Below are positions 8,188-17,188 of a stretch of DNA of 64,000 nucleotides, one piece after another. The notes under the pieces were generated by a model. That model was not told where the DNA came from, ran no database searches, and saw nothing but the letters and a program-made list of their open reading frames with translations. Within the stretch, counting starts at the first letter, position 1; the number at the start of each line of letters is the position of its first letter. Position numbers and translations under genes: made by a program. Where the stretch lies: the NCBI GenBank assembly GCA_965200685.1, contig OZ241379.1:124001-188000 (forward strand). The letters are read 5' to 3'. Origin of the DNA: Bin5 sp965200685. Lineage in GTDB: Bacteria > Chloroflexota > Anaerolineae > Caldilineales > Caldilineaceae.

Positions 8188-11100
8188 CTATCGTGAAGGG
8201 GCAACTGCTCCAGGGCAGGCAGCCCAGCTTTCCGGTAGGAGTTCCGCCTGCTCCAGTACCGTCGCCGTAGCCTTTTCCTGTTTGTCGGGCGGGTAGCCAT
8301 GTATACGCAGGATGCGCTTGACCTTCCTTCGCAGGTCTGCTTGTACGTTCTCGCGCAAGGTCCAATCAATGGTGACGTTGCTGCGGATGGTATCGACCAG
8401 CTTCCTAGCAATGGTGCGGAGGGTCTCGTCGCCCAGGACCTGTACCGCGCTGTCGTTGGTCCCCAAGGCGTCATAGAAGGCTAATTCTTCCTCTGTAAGG
8501 CCCAACTTCTCCCCCCGGGCCCTGGCTGTGCGTATCTCTTGGGCAAGCTGGATCAGCTCCTCGATCACCTGGGCCGCCTCAATGGCCCGGTTCTGGTAGC
8601 GGCGCAGGGTTTGTTCTAGCATCTCGGCGAAGGAGCGCGCCTGTACCACGTTCTGGCGTCTGCGGCTGTCAAGCTCCTCTTGGAGCAGCTTTTGCAACAG
8701 ATCGACTGCTAGGTTGCGCTGCGGCATGCCACGCACTTCGGCCAGGAACTCATCGGAGAGAACCGAGATATCGGGCTTGTCCAAGCCAGCGGCCGCGAAT
8801 ATGTCGATCATGCCTTTGGGTGCCAGCGCGTGGGAGATGATCTGACGCACTGCATGGTCCTGCTCCTCTGTGGGACGTGCGGACCCAGGGGGGCGCTTCA
8901 CAAGCTGGGCCCGCACCGTTTGGAAGAACGCCACATCATCCCTGATGGCCAAGGCGTCCTCATGGGGCACAGCTAAAGCGAAAGCCCGAGATAGGGCGCG
9001 CACGGCCTGCAGGCAGCGATCTTTGCCATCTTCCTGGGCTAGGATGTGCTCCTGCGCGGCCGGCAGAAGGGCCAACCTTTCTTGTGTTGTTCCCAGGGGC
9101 CAGACGGACCAGTCGAAGCCGTGGAAGATGCCACAGCATATCTCGTGCTTCTCCCGCATGACCATCACCGCCTCATCTTGATAGCGGATGGACTGCCCTG
9201 TGCCGCCGCTTGCGGTATACGTGTTCACGGCCTGCCTCAGTTCTGGGGCCAGCCCCAGGTAATCCACCACCAGGCCGCTGGGCTTGTCCTTGAACACCCG
9301 GTTGACCCTGGCAATGGCCTGCATCAGCCCATGGCCGCGCATGGGCTTGTCCATGTACATGGTATGTAGGCTGGGCGCGTCAAAGCCGGTGAGCCACATG
9401 TCTCGCACCAGCACCACACTCAAAGGGTCGGTCGGGTCTCGGAATCTCTGGGCCAGGGCCTCGCGTCGGGGCTTGTTGCGGATGTGCCTCTGCCAATCAA
9501 GAGGGTCAGACGCGGCCCCGGTCATCACCACTTTGATGTTTCCCTTGTCGTCATCCTCATGATGCCAATGCGGACATAGCCGCACCAGCTCCCGGTAGAG
9601 GTCAATACAGATACGCCGGCTCATGCAGATGATCATAGCCTTGCCGTCTAGGGCTTGTAGACGCTGCTCAAAATGGACGATGATGTCCTGGGCGAGCAGC
9701 TTCAGCCGTTTCTGCGCGCCGACGATGGCCTCGAGCTGCGCCCACTTGGTCTTGATGCGCTCCTTATGCTCAATCTCCTCGCGCTCGATGACCTCTTCAA
9801 ACTGTGGGTCGATTGATGGACGCGCGGCCTCGTCTAAGCCCAGCTTGGCCAAGCGGCTCTCGTAGTAAATGGGCACAGTGGCCCCATCGCTGACGGACCG
9901 TTGGATATCGTAGATGCTGATGTAGTCGCCGAACACGGCGCGGGTGTCGGCATCCTGCAGTTCAATGGGCGTACCGCTGAAGCCGACAAAGGAGGCGTTG
10001 GGCAGTGCATCGCGCATGTGCCGTGCAAAGCCATCAATGAAATCGTACTGGCTGCGGTGGGCCTCGTCTGCGATGACTATGATGTTGCGACGTGGGGAGA
10101 GGATCGGCTGGGTGTCGCCTGTGTCCTCGGGGAAGAACTTGTGGATTGTGGTAAAGATCACGCCGCCGGACATAACGGAGAGCTTGCCGCGCAGGTCGGC
10201 CCGGCTCTGCGCCTGCACAGGCTCTTGGCGCAGCAATTCTTGGCAGCGGGAGAACGTGCCAAAGAGTTGGTCGTCCAAGTCGTTGCGGTCCGTGAGGCCC
10301 ACGATGGTCGGGTTCTTCATGGCCGGTTCGCGGATGATAGCCCCGGCGTAAAAGGCCATGGTCAGGCTCTTGCCCGACCCCTGGGTGTGCCACACTACGC
10401 CGATGCGCCGGTCCCCGGGAATGCCGCCCGGCCTCTGGCCCGCTTCATAGTGCCCCCTCGCTTCAGCGGTCCTCTCCACTTTCTGCAATCCGGCCGCGCG
10501 TAAGGTTTCCGCGACGGCCACCTGCACTGCGTGGAACTGGTGATAGCCGGCCATTTTTTTGACCAGAATGCCACTACCGTCGTCCTCAAATACGATGAAG
10601 TCGCGCAGCAATGCCAAGAAGCGTCTCGGCTTGCAGAGGCCAGCCAGGGCCACCTGCAATTCGGGTATACTCGAATCAGCCGGGCCCTTGCCGTCAATTG
10701 TGCGCCAGGGCTTGAACCACTCCTGCCCGGCCGTGAGCGTGCCCACACGTGCCTGGCTGCCGTCCGAAACCATGAGTATCTCATTCATGGCAAACAAGGC
10801 CGGCAGTTCGGCCTTGTAGGTCTGGAGCTGCTGCCAGGCACGCCAGATGGTGGCGTCCTCGTCGGCTGGGTTCTTGAGTTCGATCACAGCCAAGGGCAGG
10901 CCATTGACGAACAGCACGATGTCCGGCCGGCGGATGTTCGTGTTCTCAATAACATGGAACTGGTTGACCGCCAGCCAATCGTTGGCGGCTGGGTCGTCAA
11001 AGTCGAGGACCCGCAGCATGGCCCCACGTATGCTGCCGTTGTCCGCGCGGTATTCCACGTTGACGCCATTCACAAGCGCGCCATGGAAGGCGCGGTTGCG

Positions 11101-11352
11101 GAGTTCCAAAGTTGTCCCCTGTGGGCGGGTCAGCTTGCGGAAGGCATCGTCTAAGGCCTGCGTGGGCAGGGCGGGGTTGAGCCGGGCCAGGGCAGCGCGC
11201 AGCCGCCCCTCCAACACCACCTGCCGGTAGTCGGCCCGCTCGGCGTTCGGGGTATCCGGCGCGATCTGCGGCCCGTAAATGACATGCCAGCCTAGGTCCG
11301 CCAGCCATCCGAGGGCACTCTGTTCGATATCTGCTTCGGTGATGGTGGTCAA
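8188..11352 (-). CDS. hsdR: Type I restriction enzyme, R (restriction and translocation) subunit
   Basis: 1,054-aa motor and nuclease subunit of the HsdRMS complex, which translocates DNA and cuts at a distance from unmethylated sites. The N-terminal PD-ExK nuclease has D144 (RRPDIVLF) and E158-x-K160 (VIELK). The SF2 helicase has Walker A TQGSGKS at 323-329, DEAH at 429-432 and later SGTP and LVVDYLG-type motifs. The C-terminal helical domain that binds the methylase core is present, so the length is normal. It is the last gene of the island in the direction of transcription and lies about 7 kb from hsdS and 10 kb from hsdM, with other defence genes between them, an unusual separation. It is flanked by 16-bp inverted repeats. 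Confidence 0.96.
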   Translation of the reverse strand: MTTITEADIEQSALGWLADLGWHVIYGPQIAPDTPNAERADYRQVVLEGRLRAALARLNPALPTQALDDAFRKLTRPQGTTLELRNRAFHGALVNGVNVEYRADNGSIRGAMLRVLDFDDPAANDWLAVNQFHVIENTNIRRPDIVLFVNGLPLAVIELKNPADEDATIWRAWQQLQTYKAELPALFAMNEILMVSDGSQARVGTLTAGQEWFKPWRTIDGKGPADSSIPELQVALAGLCKPRRFLALLRDFIVFEDDGSGILVKKMAGYHQFHAVQVAVAETLRAAGLQKVERTAEARGHYEAGQRPGGIPGDRRIGVVWHTQGSGKSLTMAFYAGAIIREPAMKNPTIVGLTDRNDLDDQLFGTFSRCQELLRQEPVQAQSRADLRGKLSVMSGGVIFTTIHKFFPEDTGDTQPILSPRRNIIVIADEAHRSQYDFIDGFARHMRDALPNASFVGFSGTPIELQDADTRAVFGDYISIYDIQRSVSDGATVPIYYESRLAKLGLDEAARPSIDPQFEEVIEREEIEHKERIKTKWAQLEAIVGAQKRLKLLAQDIIVHFEQRLQALDGKAMIICMSRRICIDLYRELVRLCPHWHHEDDDKGNIKVVMTGAASDPLDWQRHIRNKPRREALAQRFRDPTDPLSVVLVRDMWLTGFDAPSLHTMYMDKPMRGHGLMQAIARVNRVFKDKPSGLVVDYLGLAPELRQAVNTYTASGGTGQSIRYQDEAVMVMREKHEICCGIFHGFDWSVWPLGTTQERLALLPAAQEHILAQEDGKDRCLQAVRALSRAFALAVPHEDALAIRDDVAFFQTVRAQLVKRPPGSARPTEEQDHAVRQIISHALAPKGMIDIFAAAGLDKPDISVLSDEFLAEVRGMPQRNLAVDLLQKLLQEELDSRRRQNVVQARSFAEMLEQTLRRYQNRAIEAAQVIEELIQLAQEIRTARARGEKLGLTEEELAFYDALGTNDSAVQVLGDETLRTIARKLVDTIRSNVTIDWTLRENVQADLRRKVKRILRIHGYPPDKQEKATATVLEQAELLPESWAACPGAVAPSR

Positions 11353-11425
11353 TGCGCTGTCTCCCCTAGGGGCAAGCCAAATGGAATGATGCGCCCACGT
11401 GCCACAGACAAAACCCGCATGGATC

Positions 11426-12559
11426 CTATCCGTATGCTTCGGAGATCAGGGACACGTTACGTGGGTTGCGTAGCTCATGCCTAGTGCCAACTAGGTGAAT
11501 GTCCCCATCCAAACGAATCCAGCTATGCTCTCGAAAAGCCTGAATCACTGTATCGTAAACGGCGCGGTCAAACTCAACCTTGAGGCGGATGAGACGCGCA
11601 TCGCGCATGGATAGGATGATTGCTTTACCGTCAAACTCTTTAGGTTCCCGTTCTAGCTGGACAACCTGCGCGATGATCTGCTCGTCAAAGGACGGTTCGT
11701 TGCGGCGGAGGAATTTTGCCGCCTCCTCCAGAATGTCCGCATAGTTCGCAGAAAAGGGAAACTGGGCAGAGGGCACTGTCGATGGCCGCACATCAGCCCA
11801 AACCAACTCTATGGCAATCCCGCGCCCTTTCTTCGCCAACTCGGCCACCGCATCGCACAAATTGGCACTGACCCCATACTCTACTGCCTTGACAAAAGGG
11901 TCTAGCGTATCCTGATGTATGGCATCGGCGATCGCCGTGCTGGTATGGTCCAATGCTCGTGCCAGTGTGTAGGTAGCGCGGCGCGGGAAAGGACTAACGA
12001 ACTCGTCGCCGAAATCGGCCTGCCCAATCCCCGCGGGCACTGGCGAATGCAAGGTGAGGTCGTAGCCCTTATGATAGCCTGGCAGCGGCCACACATTGTC
12101 AAGATATTCCCCTACCTCTGCACTGAATGTACCGCGATAGGCCGCGCGCGGATTTTCCGCGGCACGGGCTGCGGAGGTCAATAGGTTGTACGCATCAGTA
12201 AGCAGACCTGTACTCTGCCGCAACGAAAGCGGTTCCGTCACTACCCCATTCATTGAACGCATGCGGATCACATCAGACCCGCTGCCTGCTAGGTCATGGA
12301 ATACATCTAGCTGGGAGCGTTCTTCGACTGCGGCGAGAACCGCGACAGACTCAGCCATGCTCTGGGCGTAATCGGCGATGGTCTCTCGCAAGGGAACGAG
12401 GATATCCCATTGTCTCCCCGCGTGCTCTTTGGTGTAGATTGTGGCCGGGCGTTCTCCCCAAGGACCTTCCTTGTTCCACCCACGTGCAGTGAGGTAGGCA
12501 CGCAGATTCACGATTGACAGTGAGGATAAGGCCACTTGATCGCGTATCTGGACTAGCAT
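11426..12559 (-). CDS. Unrecognised 377-aa protein embedded in the R-M island
   Basis: I do not recognise this family. The protein has no signal peptide, transmembrane segment, Walker motif or obvious nuclease motif. A short N-terminal module (about 1-55, RAYLTARGWNKEGPWGERP) is followed by a mainly helical middle (ETIADYAQSMAESVAVLAAV) and a C-terminal part (about 310-377) rich in alternating hydrophobic strands (GKAIILSMRDARLIRLKVEF, then HLVGTRHELRNP) that could be a small beta-barrel. The start at 12559 has a strong GGGGGAG ribosome site. It is the gene immediately upstream of hsdR, and the two share a bracket of 16-bp inverted repeats, so a defence function is a reasonable inference. Confidence 0.8.
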   Translation of the reverse strand: MLVQIRDQVALSSLSIVNLRAYLTARGWNKEGPWGERPATIYTKEHAGRQWDILVPLRETIADYAQSMAESVAVLAAVEERSQLDVFHDLAGSGSDVIRMRSMNGVVTEPLSLRQSTGLLTDAYNLLTSAARAAENPRAAYRGTFSAEVGEYLDNVWPLPGYHKGYDLTLHSPVPAGIGQADFGDEFVSPFPRRATYTLARALDHTSTAIADAIHQDTLDPFVKAVEYGVSANLCDAVAELAKKGRGIAIELVWADVRPSTVPSAQFPFSANYADILEEAAKFLRRNEPSFDEQIIAQVVQLEREPKEFDGKAIILSMRDARLIRLKVEFDRAVYDTVIQAFREHSWIRLDGDIHLVGTRHELRNPRNVSLISEAYG

Positions 12560-12586
12560 AGCCTGCTCCCCCTATCAGCTCTGGTC

Positions 12587-12614
12587 ATTAACTCTTGAAG
12601 TTGGATCTTGTCAA
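12587..12614 (-). promoter_or_regulatory. Possible sigma70 promoter for the 377-aa gene
   Basis: On the minus strand a perfect -35 TTGACA (12614-12609) is followed after 16 bases by GTTAAT (12592-12587) as a weak -10, about 30 bases before the ATG at 12559. The -35 is a full consensus match; the -10 matches only 4 of 6. Confidence 0.35.
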
Positions 12615-12725
12615 ATATATTGATTGTGGGGATGAATAGAATCTCTCGTCTAGGTTCGCGATGCCTGGGAATCTCACGTCAGTACCGCGCGGCATGTCGT
12701 TGGCAGTCATGGCTCCTCCAACCAC

Positions 12726-12768
12726 GTTGTCATAGTCTATGATAGACCAGTGTACTCATCTGTGCCAA
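12726..12768. repeat. 43-bp direct repeat, copy 1 (3' side of the OLD-like gene)
   Basis: It matches 14642-14684 at 38 of 43 positions in the same orientation. The pair encloses only the OLD-like ATPase gene. The copy contains the perfect 13-nt palindrome TCATAGTCTATGA and the downstream GATAGACCAGTGTAC. Confidence 0.8.
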
Positions 12769-12790
12769 ATTCGATCAAAACGCTGCCTGC

Positions 12791-12806
12791 ATCCTAGGCT
12801 ATGACA
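12791..12806. repeat. 16-bp inverted repeat, right copy
   Basis: ATCCTAGGCTATGACA, the exact reverse complement of 8137-8152. It contains the self-complementary CCTAGG. It closes the bracket around hsdR plus the 377-aa gene. Confidence 0.75.
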
Positions 12807-12865
12807 TACGAAGAGCCGCATCCCACCAGATGATCCAACTCAGGCGATGGTCTCCAAGACGACCC

Positions 12866-14614
12866 TCAGGATTCGCTCCAGCCGGCCTGGGCACTCGCAG
12901 CCACCCGGACAATGCTCTCCAATTTTTCGCCGATCTCAGAATCTATCTCAGCTTCAGGGACATACTGCGCTAGTTCATAGAAGTCCTTCTTGTTCATGAG
13001 ATTCGGCAGCTTGAGATTGGCAAAGTATCGTTGAAAAAGGGGCGTCAGGAAATCGTCACTCACCTTTGTATCAGCACTCCAAGGAGAGCCTTTGCCGAGG
13101 GTTTCCATGGCACTCTGGACTTCCTTGATGGCTGCGCGCATGGTCTGCAAGCGTCTATCAGCTTCTTTTTGCACAAACAAGGGGCCAGGTACGTCTGCGG
13201 TAGCAGACGTGCGCGCATACGCCTCTAGGGTCCCCTGGGAGCAGAAGTAGTTCTCAATCTCCCGCCGCTTCCATAGCAGACACTCAATATCTTTTAGGGG
13301 CAGCGTGCCGGATTCCAAGCGGTCCAACAGGACGACACCTTGTAGGTGCGGGTATGCCTCCTTAAGGCCATAGTAGTGTTTCTGCACCGATGCTAGATGG
13401 TTTCCCACATAATGCACAAAGGGTTGCTCCAATGTGCGAATCGCCTGGTCGTCACCAAGACGACGGGCAAATGCCTGCAATATGGCTAAGTCTGTTGAGC
13501 CTTCAAGATAGAGGACCCAGCCCGTCTGTTCAGCCTGATAATAGTGTTCAAATCCAATGTCTTTGAGCGACTTCAAAACTTGGCTGCCTCGGTCGTCAAT
13601 GCGGTGCGGATGTCCCACAAAGGCGACGACCATATCTCGGCCAGCAGCTTCATTTAGCAGGACTTCTGAGTGACTCGCGGCGATGATCTGACTGCCGCTT
13701 TGCGCGGCCACATCGCTAATGATCTGATATATCTGGCGCTGACGAATAATTTCGAGGTGTGCGTCCGGTTCGTCCAAGAGGAGCACGCTCCCTGGATTGG
13801 CGTACAGATACGCCAGAATCAACAAAGTCTGTTGCAGCCCTCGTCCACTGGCAGAGAGATCGAGCAGAATGTCGCGTTCCCGATACCGCATGGCTATCTC
13901 GCCGCGCGCCACAATATAACGCGGCACGTCAAGTTCCACTCCGAATAGCTTCTGTATCTGGCCAACCAATGTGTCCCATTCCTGAGGCCGCTCTTTGTGA
14001 ATGCGGAAACAGAGATTGCGTAACACTTCAGCCGTGCGCCCTTCACCGACACGTACATTCACTGCGCCCTGGTCAAGGCGTGTCTCCGTAGCTGCGAGAC
14101 CAGACATAGGCGGCAGGAATGCGATCTGTACAGCCCCTGCGTCGTCTGGAATCGGCATGCGCTGCGGTGATGGGCCTTGGCCCCGGCGCAATGGGCGGCA
14201 GTAAAATGATTCCTCGTTTGCGTAGTCAAATTCCAATCCGCACGTCCAGTGATGGTCCGCCGTAATTCCCTCAATGATTACGTCAATACGGATGTTTTGC
14301 GTCGTCTGTTTTCCCTCTTCGTTCTTGCCTACATCCCGCACCTGGAGGCCCGCCCACAAGAGACGCGCACTGGGAACGGGGATAGCCACAAGGTCCCGGC
14401 GGTTGACAGTGACGCCTGGTCGCTTTTCCGGCGCGCTTCTCCCAGCCCGTTTCTCGTTCCAGCGTTTCAGGCCGATGTCCCAGAGAGCCAAGGCCTGCAT
14501 AGCTGATGTCTTACCCGAGTTGTTGGGACCGATGAACACAACCGGGTTGCCCAGCTCAATCTCGACCTCGTCGCCAAAACGTTTGAAATTGCGTATGGTG
14601 AGTTTTGTAAGCAT
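12866..14614 (-). CDS. OLD-type AAA ATPase with C-terminal TOPRIM-like domain
   Basis: 582-aa protein of the overcoming-lysogenization-defect kind. The ABC-type ATPase has Walker A GPNNSGKT at residues 29-36, signature LSASGRGLQQ, Walker B LLLDEPDAH and the switch histidine in AASHSE. A TOPRIM-like segment follows with LYLEGSTDLAIL, a typical glutamate-containing first motif, and VVLLDRLESG later, where the usual DxD looks degenerate. OLD proteins are nucleases in several anti-phage systems. The length resembles GajA of Gabija, but no UvrD-like GajB helicase is adjacent, so I do not call Gabija. Direct repeats of 43 bp lie on both sides of the gene, suggesting it entered as a unit. Confidence 0.85.
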   Translation of the reverse strand: MLTKLTIRNFKRFGDEVEIELGNPVVFIGPNNSGKTSAMQALALWDIGLKRWNEKRAGRSAPEKRPGVTVNRRDLVAIPVPSARLLWAGLQVRDVGKNEEGKQTTQNIRIDVIIEGITADHHWTCGLEFDYANEESFYCRPLRRGQGPSPQRMPIPDDAGAVQIAFLPPMSGLAATETRLDQGAVNVRVGEGRTAEVLRNLCFRIHKERPQEWDTLVGQIQKLFGVELDVPRYIVARGEIAMRYRERDILLDLSASGRGLQQTLLILAYLYANPGSVLLLDEPDAHLEIIRQRQIYQIISDVAAQSGSQIIAASHSEVLLNEAAGRDMVVAFVGHPHRIDDRGSQVLKSLKDIGFEHYYQAEQTGWVLYLEGSTDLAILQAFARRLGDDQAIRTLEQPFVHYVGNHLASVQKHYYGLKEAYPHLQGVVLLDRLESGTLPLKDIECLLWKRREIENYFCSQGTLEAYARTSATADVPGPLFVQKEADRRLQTMRAAIKEVQSAMETLGKGSPWSADTKVSDDFLTPLFQRYFANLKLPNLMNKKDFYELAQYVPEAEIDSEIGEKLESIVRVAASAQAGWSES

Positions 14615-14641
14615 CTATTGCAAGTGGAGAGTAGGCACAGA

Positions 14642-14684
14642 GTTATCATAGTCCATGATAGACCAGTGTACGCGCCTGTGCCAA
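14642..14684. repeat. 43-bp direct repeat, copy 2 (5' side of the OLD-like gene)
   Basis: Second copy of the repeat at 12726-12768, 38 of 43 identical. It lies between the herA stop (14692) and the OLD start (14614), and so precisely at the gene junction. Its palindrome core is TCATAGTCCATGA, one mismatch from perfect. Confidence 0.8.
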
Positions 14685-14691
14685 TTGTGAA

Positions 14692-17184
14692 CTAGATGTC
14701 CGCGATAGCCTGCGCGAAACGCTGCACCACCTCTCCGAGATCTTCTGGATTTTCGCAGCGCAATACCAAGCGGCCGCGATACAACTCGATATCCGGGGGC
14801 AGGTGTAGATCATCAACTTGCCTGCTGAACCAGCCCAGTGCTTCACCATAGTCGGTGACGATATACTGTCCGTTACGTTCAATGACGAAGACATCCACCC
14901 GGCCACCATCCGGATACGTCAGTGGCGTTTGTATATGCACTCTTGCCCCGGAAGCCTGTGAACACTTGAAGCAACCTGACAGGCTGTTGTGCAATAACGT
15001 ACACAGGTTAATAGCCTCATTGTCACTATCGCTTTTCCCTTCCCACTGCGCGCAGATTGCTTCAATATCAATATCTGGATCATCCTCACCAACCCAGTAG
15101 TCATAGAAGCACGGGTTGTTGCTGCGAGGTAAGGGATGTGCATCGCGAATTCGTACCAAAGCTGGCGCACGTACACATTCGCCAAGTACCAATGCCATCT
15201 GGGGCGCAAGTGATGGTAGCTGCTCAAGGAGAGGAGCATAAATACCTGGGACGACCTCTCGGAAGTAGCGCAGGTCCTCTGGGTTCTGAAGTCTATGCAC
15301 AACAAAGCTGCTACATTGTGAAAGGATGGTCCGTGAAAGCTCGCTCGGCCGTTGTGAGGCCACGACTAACCCAATCCCATATTTACGACCCTCGCGCGCA
15401 ATACGCTCAAAGACGGTGCGCGAGATCGAACTATCTACACTTTGTTGGGATTGAGCAATATAGTTTTGGGCTTCCTCAAGCACAAGCACTACAGGCAAGG
15501 AACCGCGCTTTTCTCCGCCGCTATATTCGCCAAGCCGCTGTAAGAATTCAAGAATGAGCCGTCCAATCAGAGCAACCACATTCTCTACTACTTCATTAGC
15601 CAACAGGCTGAGATCTATAATAACAACGTGATGGGATACATCGCATTGGCGATTATAACGATTATAAAATGGGAGAGACGGTCTCTCATCAGAAAGGCAT
15701 GACTTAGAATTATCTACAGATTGAAGGCCCAGCAGGTCGCGAAGGAATGCTGCCAAGACATTCGAGAGGTCTGGGTACCGTGCAAAAAGGAAATTGAACC
15801 GAGGATCTTCAAAAAACCGATTGATTCGGAATCGCATGGGAGAAAGATGATTTGCGTCTATCTGTTCATGAATAGCCACTTCGGACATGCTCTCCAAAAG
15901 GCGGTCCTGCTCAAAGTATGATGGCTGATCTGCGTTGACATGAGATGTATTATGACTATTTACCTTGATAGCATCATCTATTTGTTTAATAATAGGATTG
16001 ATGATATTACAGATTTGTTGGATGCGTGTTGGGCTCCAACCCCGTAGGGTATCGTGCGCATCAGAGGCAATGTCATAGATCCTCTTAATAGCACACTTCC
16101 ATTTTTGAAATAGTTCTTCATAACCAGCACATTCAAGAGCATGAACGCTTTCCGGAAATTTTGTTCCGTAACACAGTATATCCGCGCAGTATTGCATTAT
16201 GTTCTTTGGAATTGCCCATAATTGTGTCGGATTGCTATTTTGAGCTATCGCTAATATCTGAGAGCAAGACGTTCTCAATATATTTAAGGTAGAAACAATT
16301 GCGCCTTCATTAGACTCTCTTGCACGAGATAACTGCAAAGCACGCATTAGCACAGGTGCCTGTACCCTTTCACTAGCATCAAACAGCCGGATGAAATCGT
16401 CAGTATTTAAGAACCAGTACGGAATTGCAAGATGGTCTGTATGGTCTTGGTCAGAAGGAATGTAGAGAGTTCGCTTGTCATTGATATCGATATCGCTCCC
16501 TGAACCATTCTCTTGACACTGTGGAAAAGCAGAGCGATATTCTCCGTTTGTATCAAGGATGACAAAGTTCGTCCGGCGGACATCGGTGTCACTCAAAATG
16601 GACTGTATGATACTCGCAATTGTACATGACTTCCCCGAACCCGTGCTTCCCAAAATCGCTACGTGTTTACCAAAAAAGATATCTGGATTGATCTTAAGCG
16701 GGCAATCCTCAAAGATAGTAGACTCCCCGATATCTATGCGGAAACCAGATTGTGCAGGGCTGTGGGAGGACTCTGACTGAGAGACCGTATGATCGTTTCG
16801 ATCAAATATACGGTCGATATCACCAGTCGCGGCGAGGAATACAGGATTGTCCAACACAGGGTAGACCGATATACCCTGAGTAAACGAACCACTATCAAGC
16901 ATCCCAATTAAGGTCGCTTTCATGATGCGTCGCGCGGCAGGAAGAGCGACCATTGTGTGGTCCGCCCTAATTTGCGGTCCTCTGTCGTCGATTTCAACAC
17001 GCGTTACTACTGCTATCAAACGACGAGTGCCGACAGGAATGACCACATAGGAATTGATGCGCCCCACTTCCAGTACTCCCGCGTACGTTGTGCGAGTAAA
17101 TCCCTTCATGTCATCGTTCAGTTGGATGGTCACCCGAGCGGTGTCTACCGCAATTACGCGGCCAATCTCAAAATCATTAGACAT
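14692..17184 (-). CDS. herA: HerA-type ATPase of a SIR2-HerA system, with C-terminal DUF1828-like domain
   Basis: 830-aa hexameric FtsK/HerA-superfamily ATPase. It has an N-terminal beta-barrel (about 1-90), Walker A GSTGSGKS at about 179-186, Walker B LVLEEAQNYI, and the HerA core AREGRKYGIGLVVASQRPSE with the arginine-finger region after it. The last 100 residues (TPLTYPDGGRVDVFV, then YIVTDYGEALGWF) look like a DUF1828 domain, an addition I do not associate with standard HerA. I take the Met at 17184 as the start because AAGGAT sits 7 bases before it; the Met at 17199 would overlap the sir2 gene. SIR2-HerA pairs are known to deplete NAD and ATP during phage infection. The stretch around 15600-16700 is clearly AT-richer than hsdR. 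Confidence 0.9.
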   Translation of the reverse strand: MSNDFEIGRVIAVDTARVTIQLNDDMKGFTRTTYAGVLEVGRINSYVVIPVGTRRLIAVVTRVEIDDRGPQIRADHTMVALPAARRIMKATLIGMLDSGSFTQGISVYPVLDNPVFLAATGDIDRIFDRNDHTVSQSESSHSPAQSGFRIDIGESTIFEDCPLKINPDIFFGKHVAILGSTGSGKSCTIASIIQSILSDTDVRRTNFVILDTNGEYRSAFPQCQENGSGSDIDINDKRTLYIPSDQDHTDHLAIPYWFLNTDDFIRLFDASERVQAPVLMRALQLSRARESNEGAIVSTLNILRTSCSQILAIAQNSNPTQLWAIPKNIMQYCADILCYGTKFPESVHALECAGYEELFQKWKCAIKRIYDIASDAHDTLRGWSPTRIQQICNIINPIIKQIDDAIKVNSHNTSHVNADQPSYFEQDRLLESMSEVAIHEQIDANHLSPMRFRINRFFEDPRFNFLFARYPDLSNVLAAFLRDLLGLQSVDNSKSCLSDERPSLPFYNRYNRQCDVSHHVVIIDLSLLANEVVENVVALIGRLILEFLQRLGEYSGGEKRGSLPVVLVLEEAQNYIAQSQQSVDSSISRTVFERIAREGRKYGIGLVVASQRPSELSRTILSQCSSFVVHRLQNPEDLRYFREVVPGIYAPLLEQLPSLAPQMALVLGECVRAPALVRIRDAHPLPRSNNPCFYDYWVGEDDPDIDIEAICAQWEGKSDSDNEAINLCTLLHNSLSGCFKCSQASGARVHIQTPLTYPDGGRVDVFVIERNGQYIVTDYGEALGWFSRQVDDLHLPPDIELYRGRLVLRCENPEDLGEVVQRFAQAIADI

Positions 17185-17188
17185 TACT

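Larger units (their letters stand above)
12560..12865. other. 306-bp gap holding module-junction repeats
   Basis: No gene is visible. The segment carries a possible promoter for the 377-aa gene (12587-12614), one copy of the 43-bp direct repeat (12726-12768) and one copy of the 16-bp inverted repeat (12791-12806). The last two lie head to head 22 bases apart, each with a TCATAG-type core. This makes it the most repeat-dense junction of the island. Confidence 0.7.

Noticed and set aside
9901..11154. Plus-strand open frames antisense to hsdR
   Set aside because: High-GC antisense shadows within a well-conserved gene.
12866..14614. Gabija system (GajA)
   Set aside because: The ATPase-TOPRIM layout and length resemble GajA, but no GajB UvrD-like helicase lies next to it.
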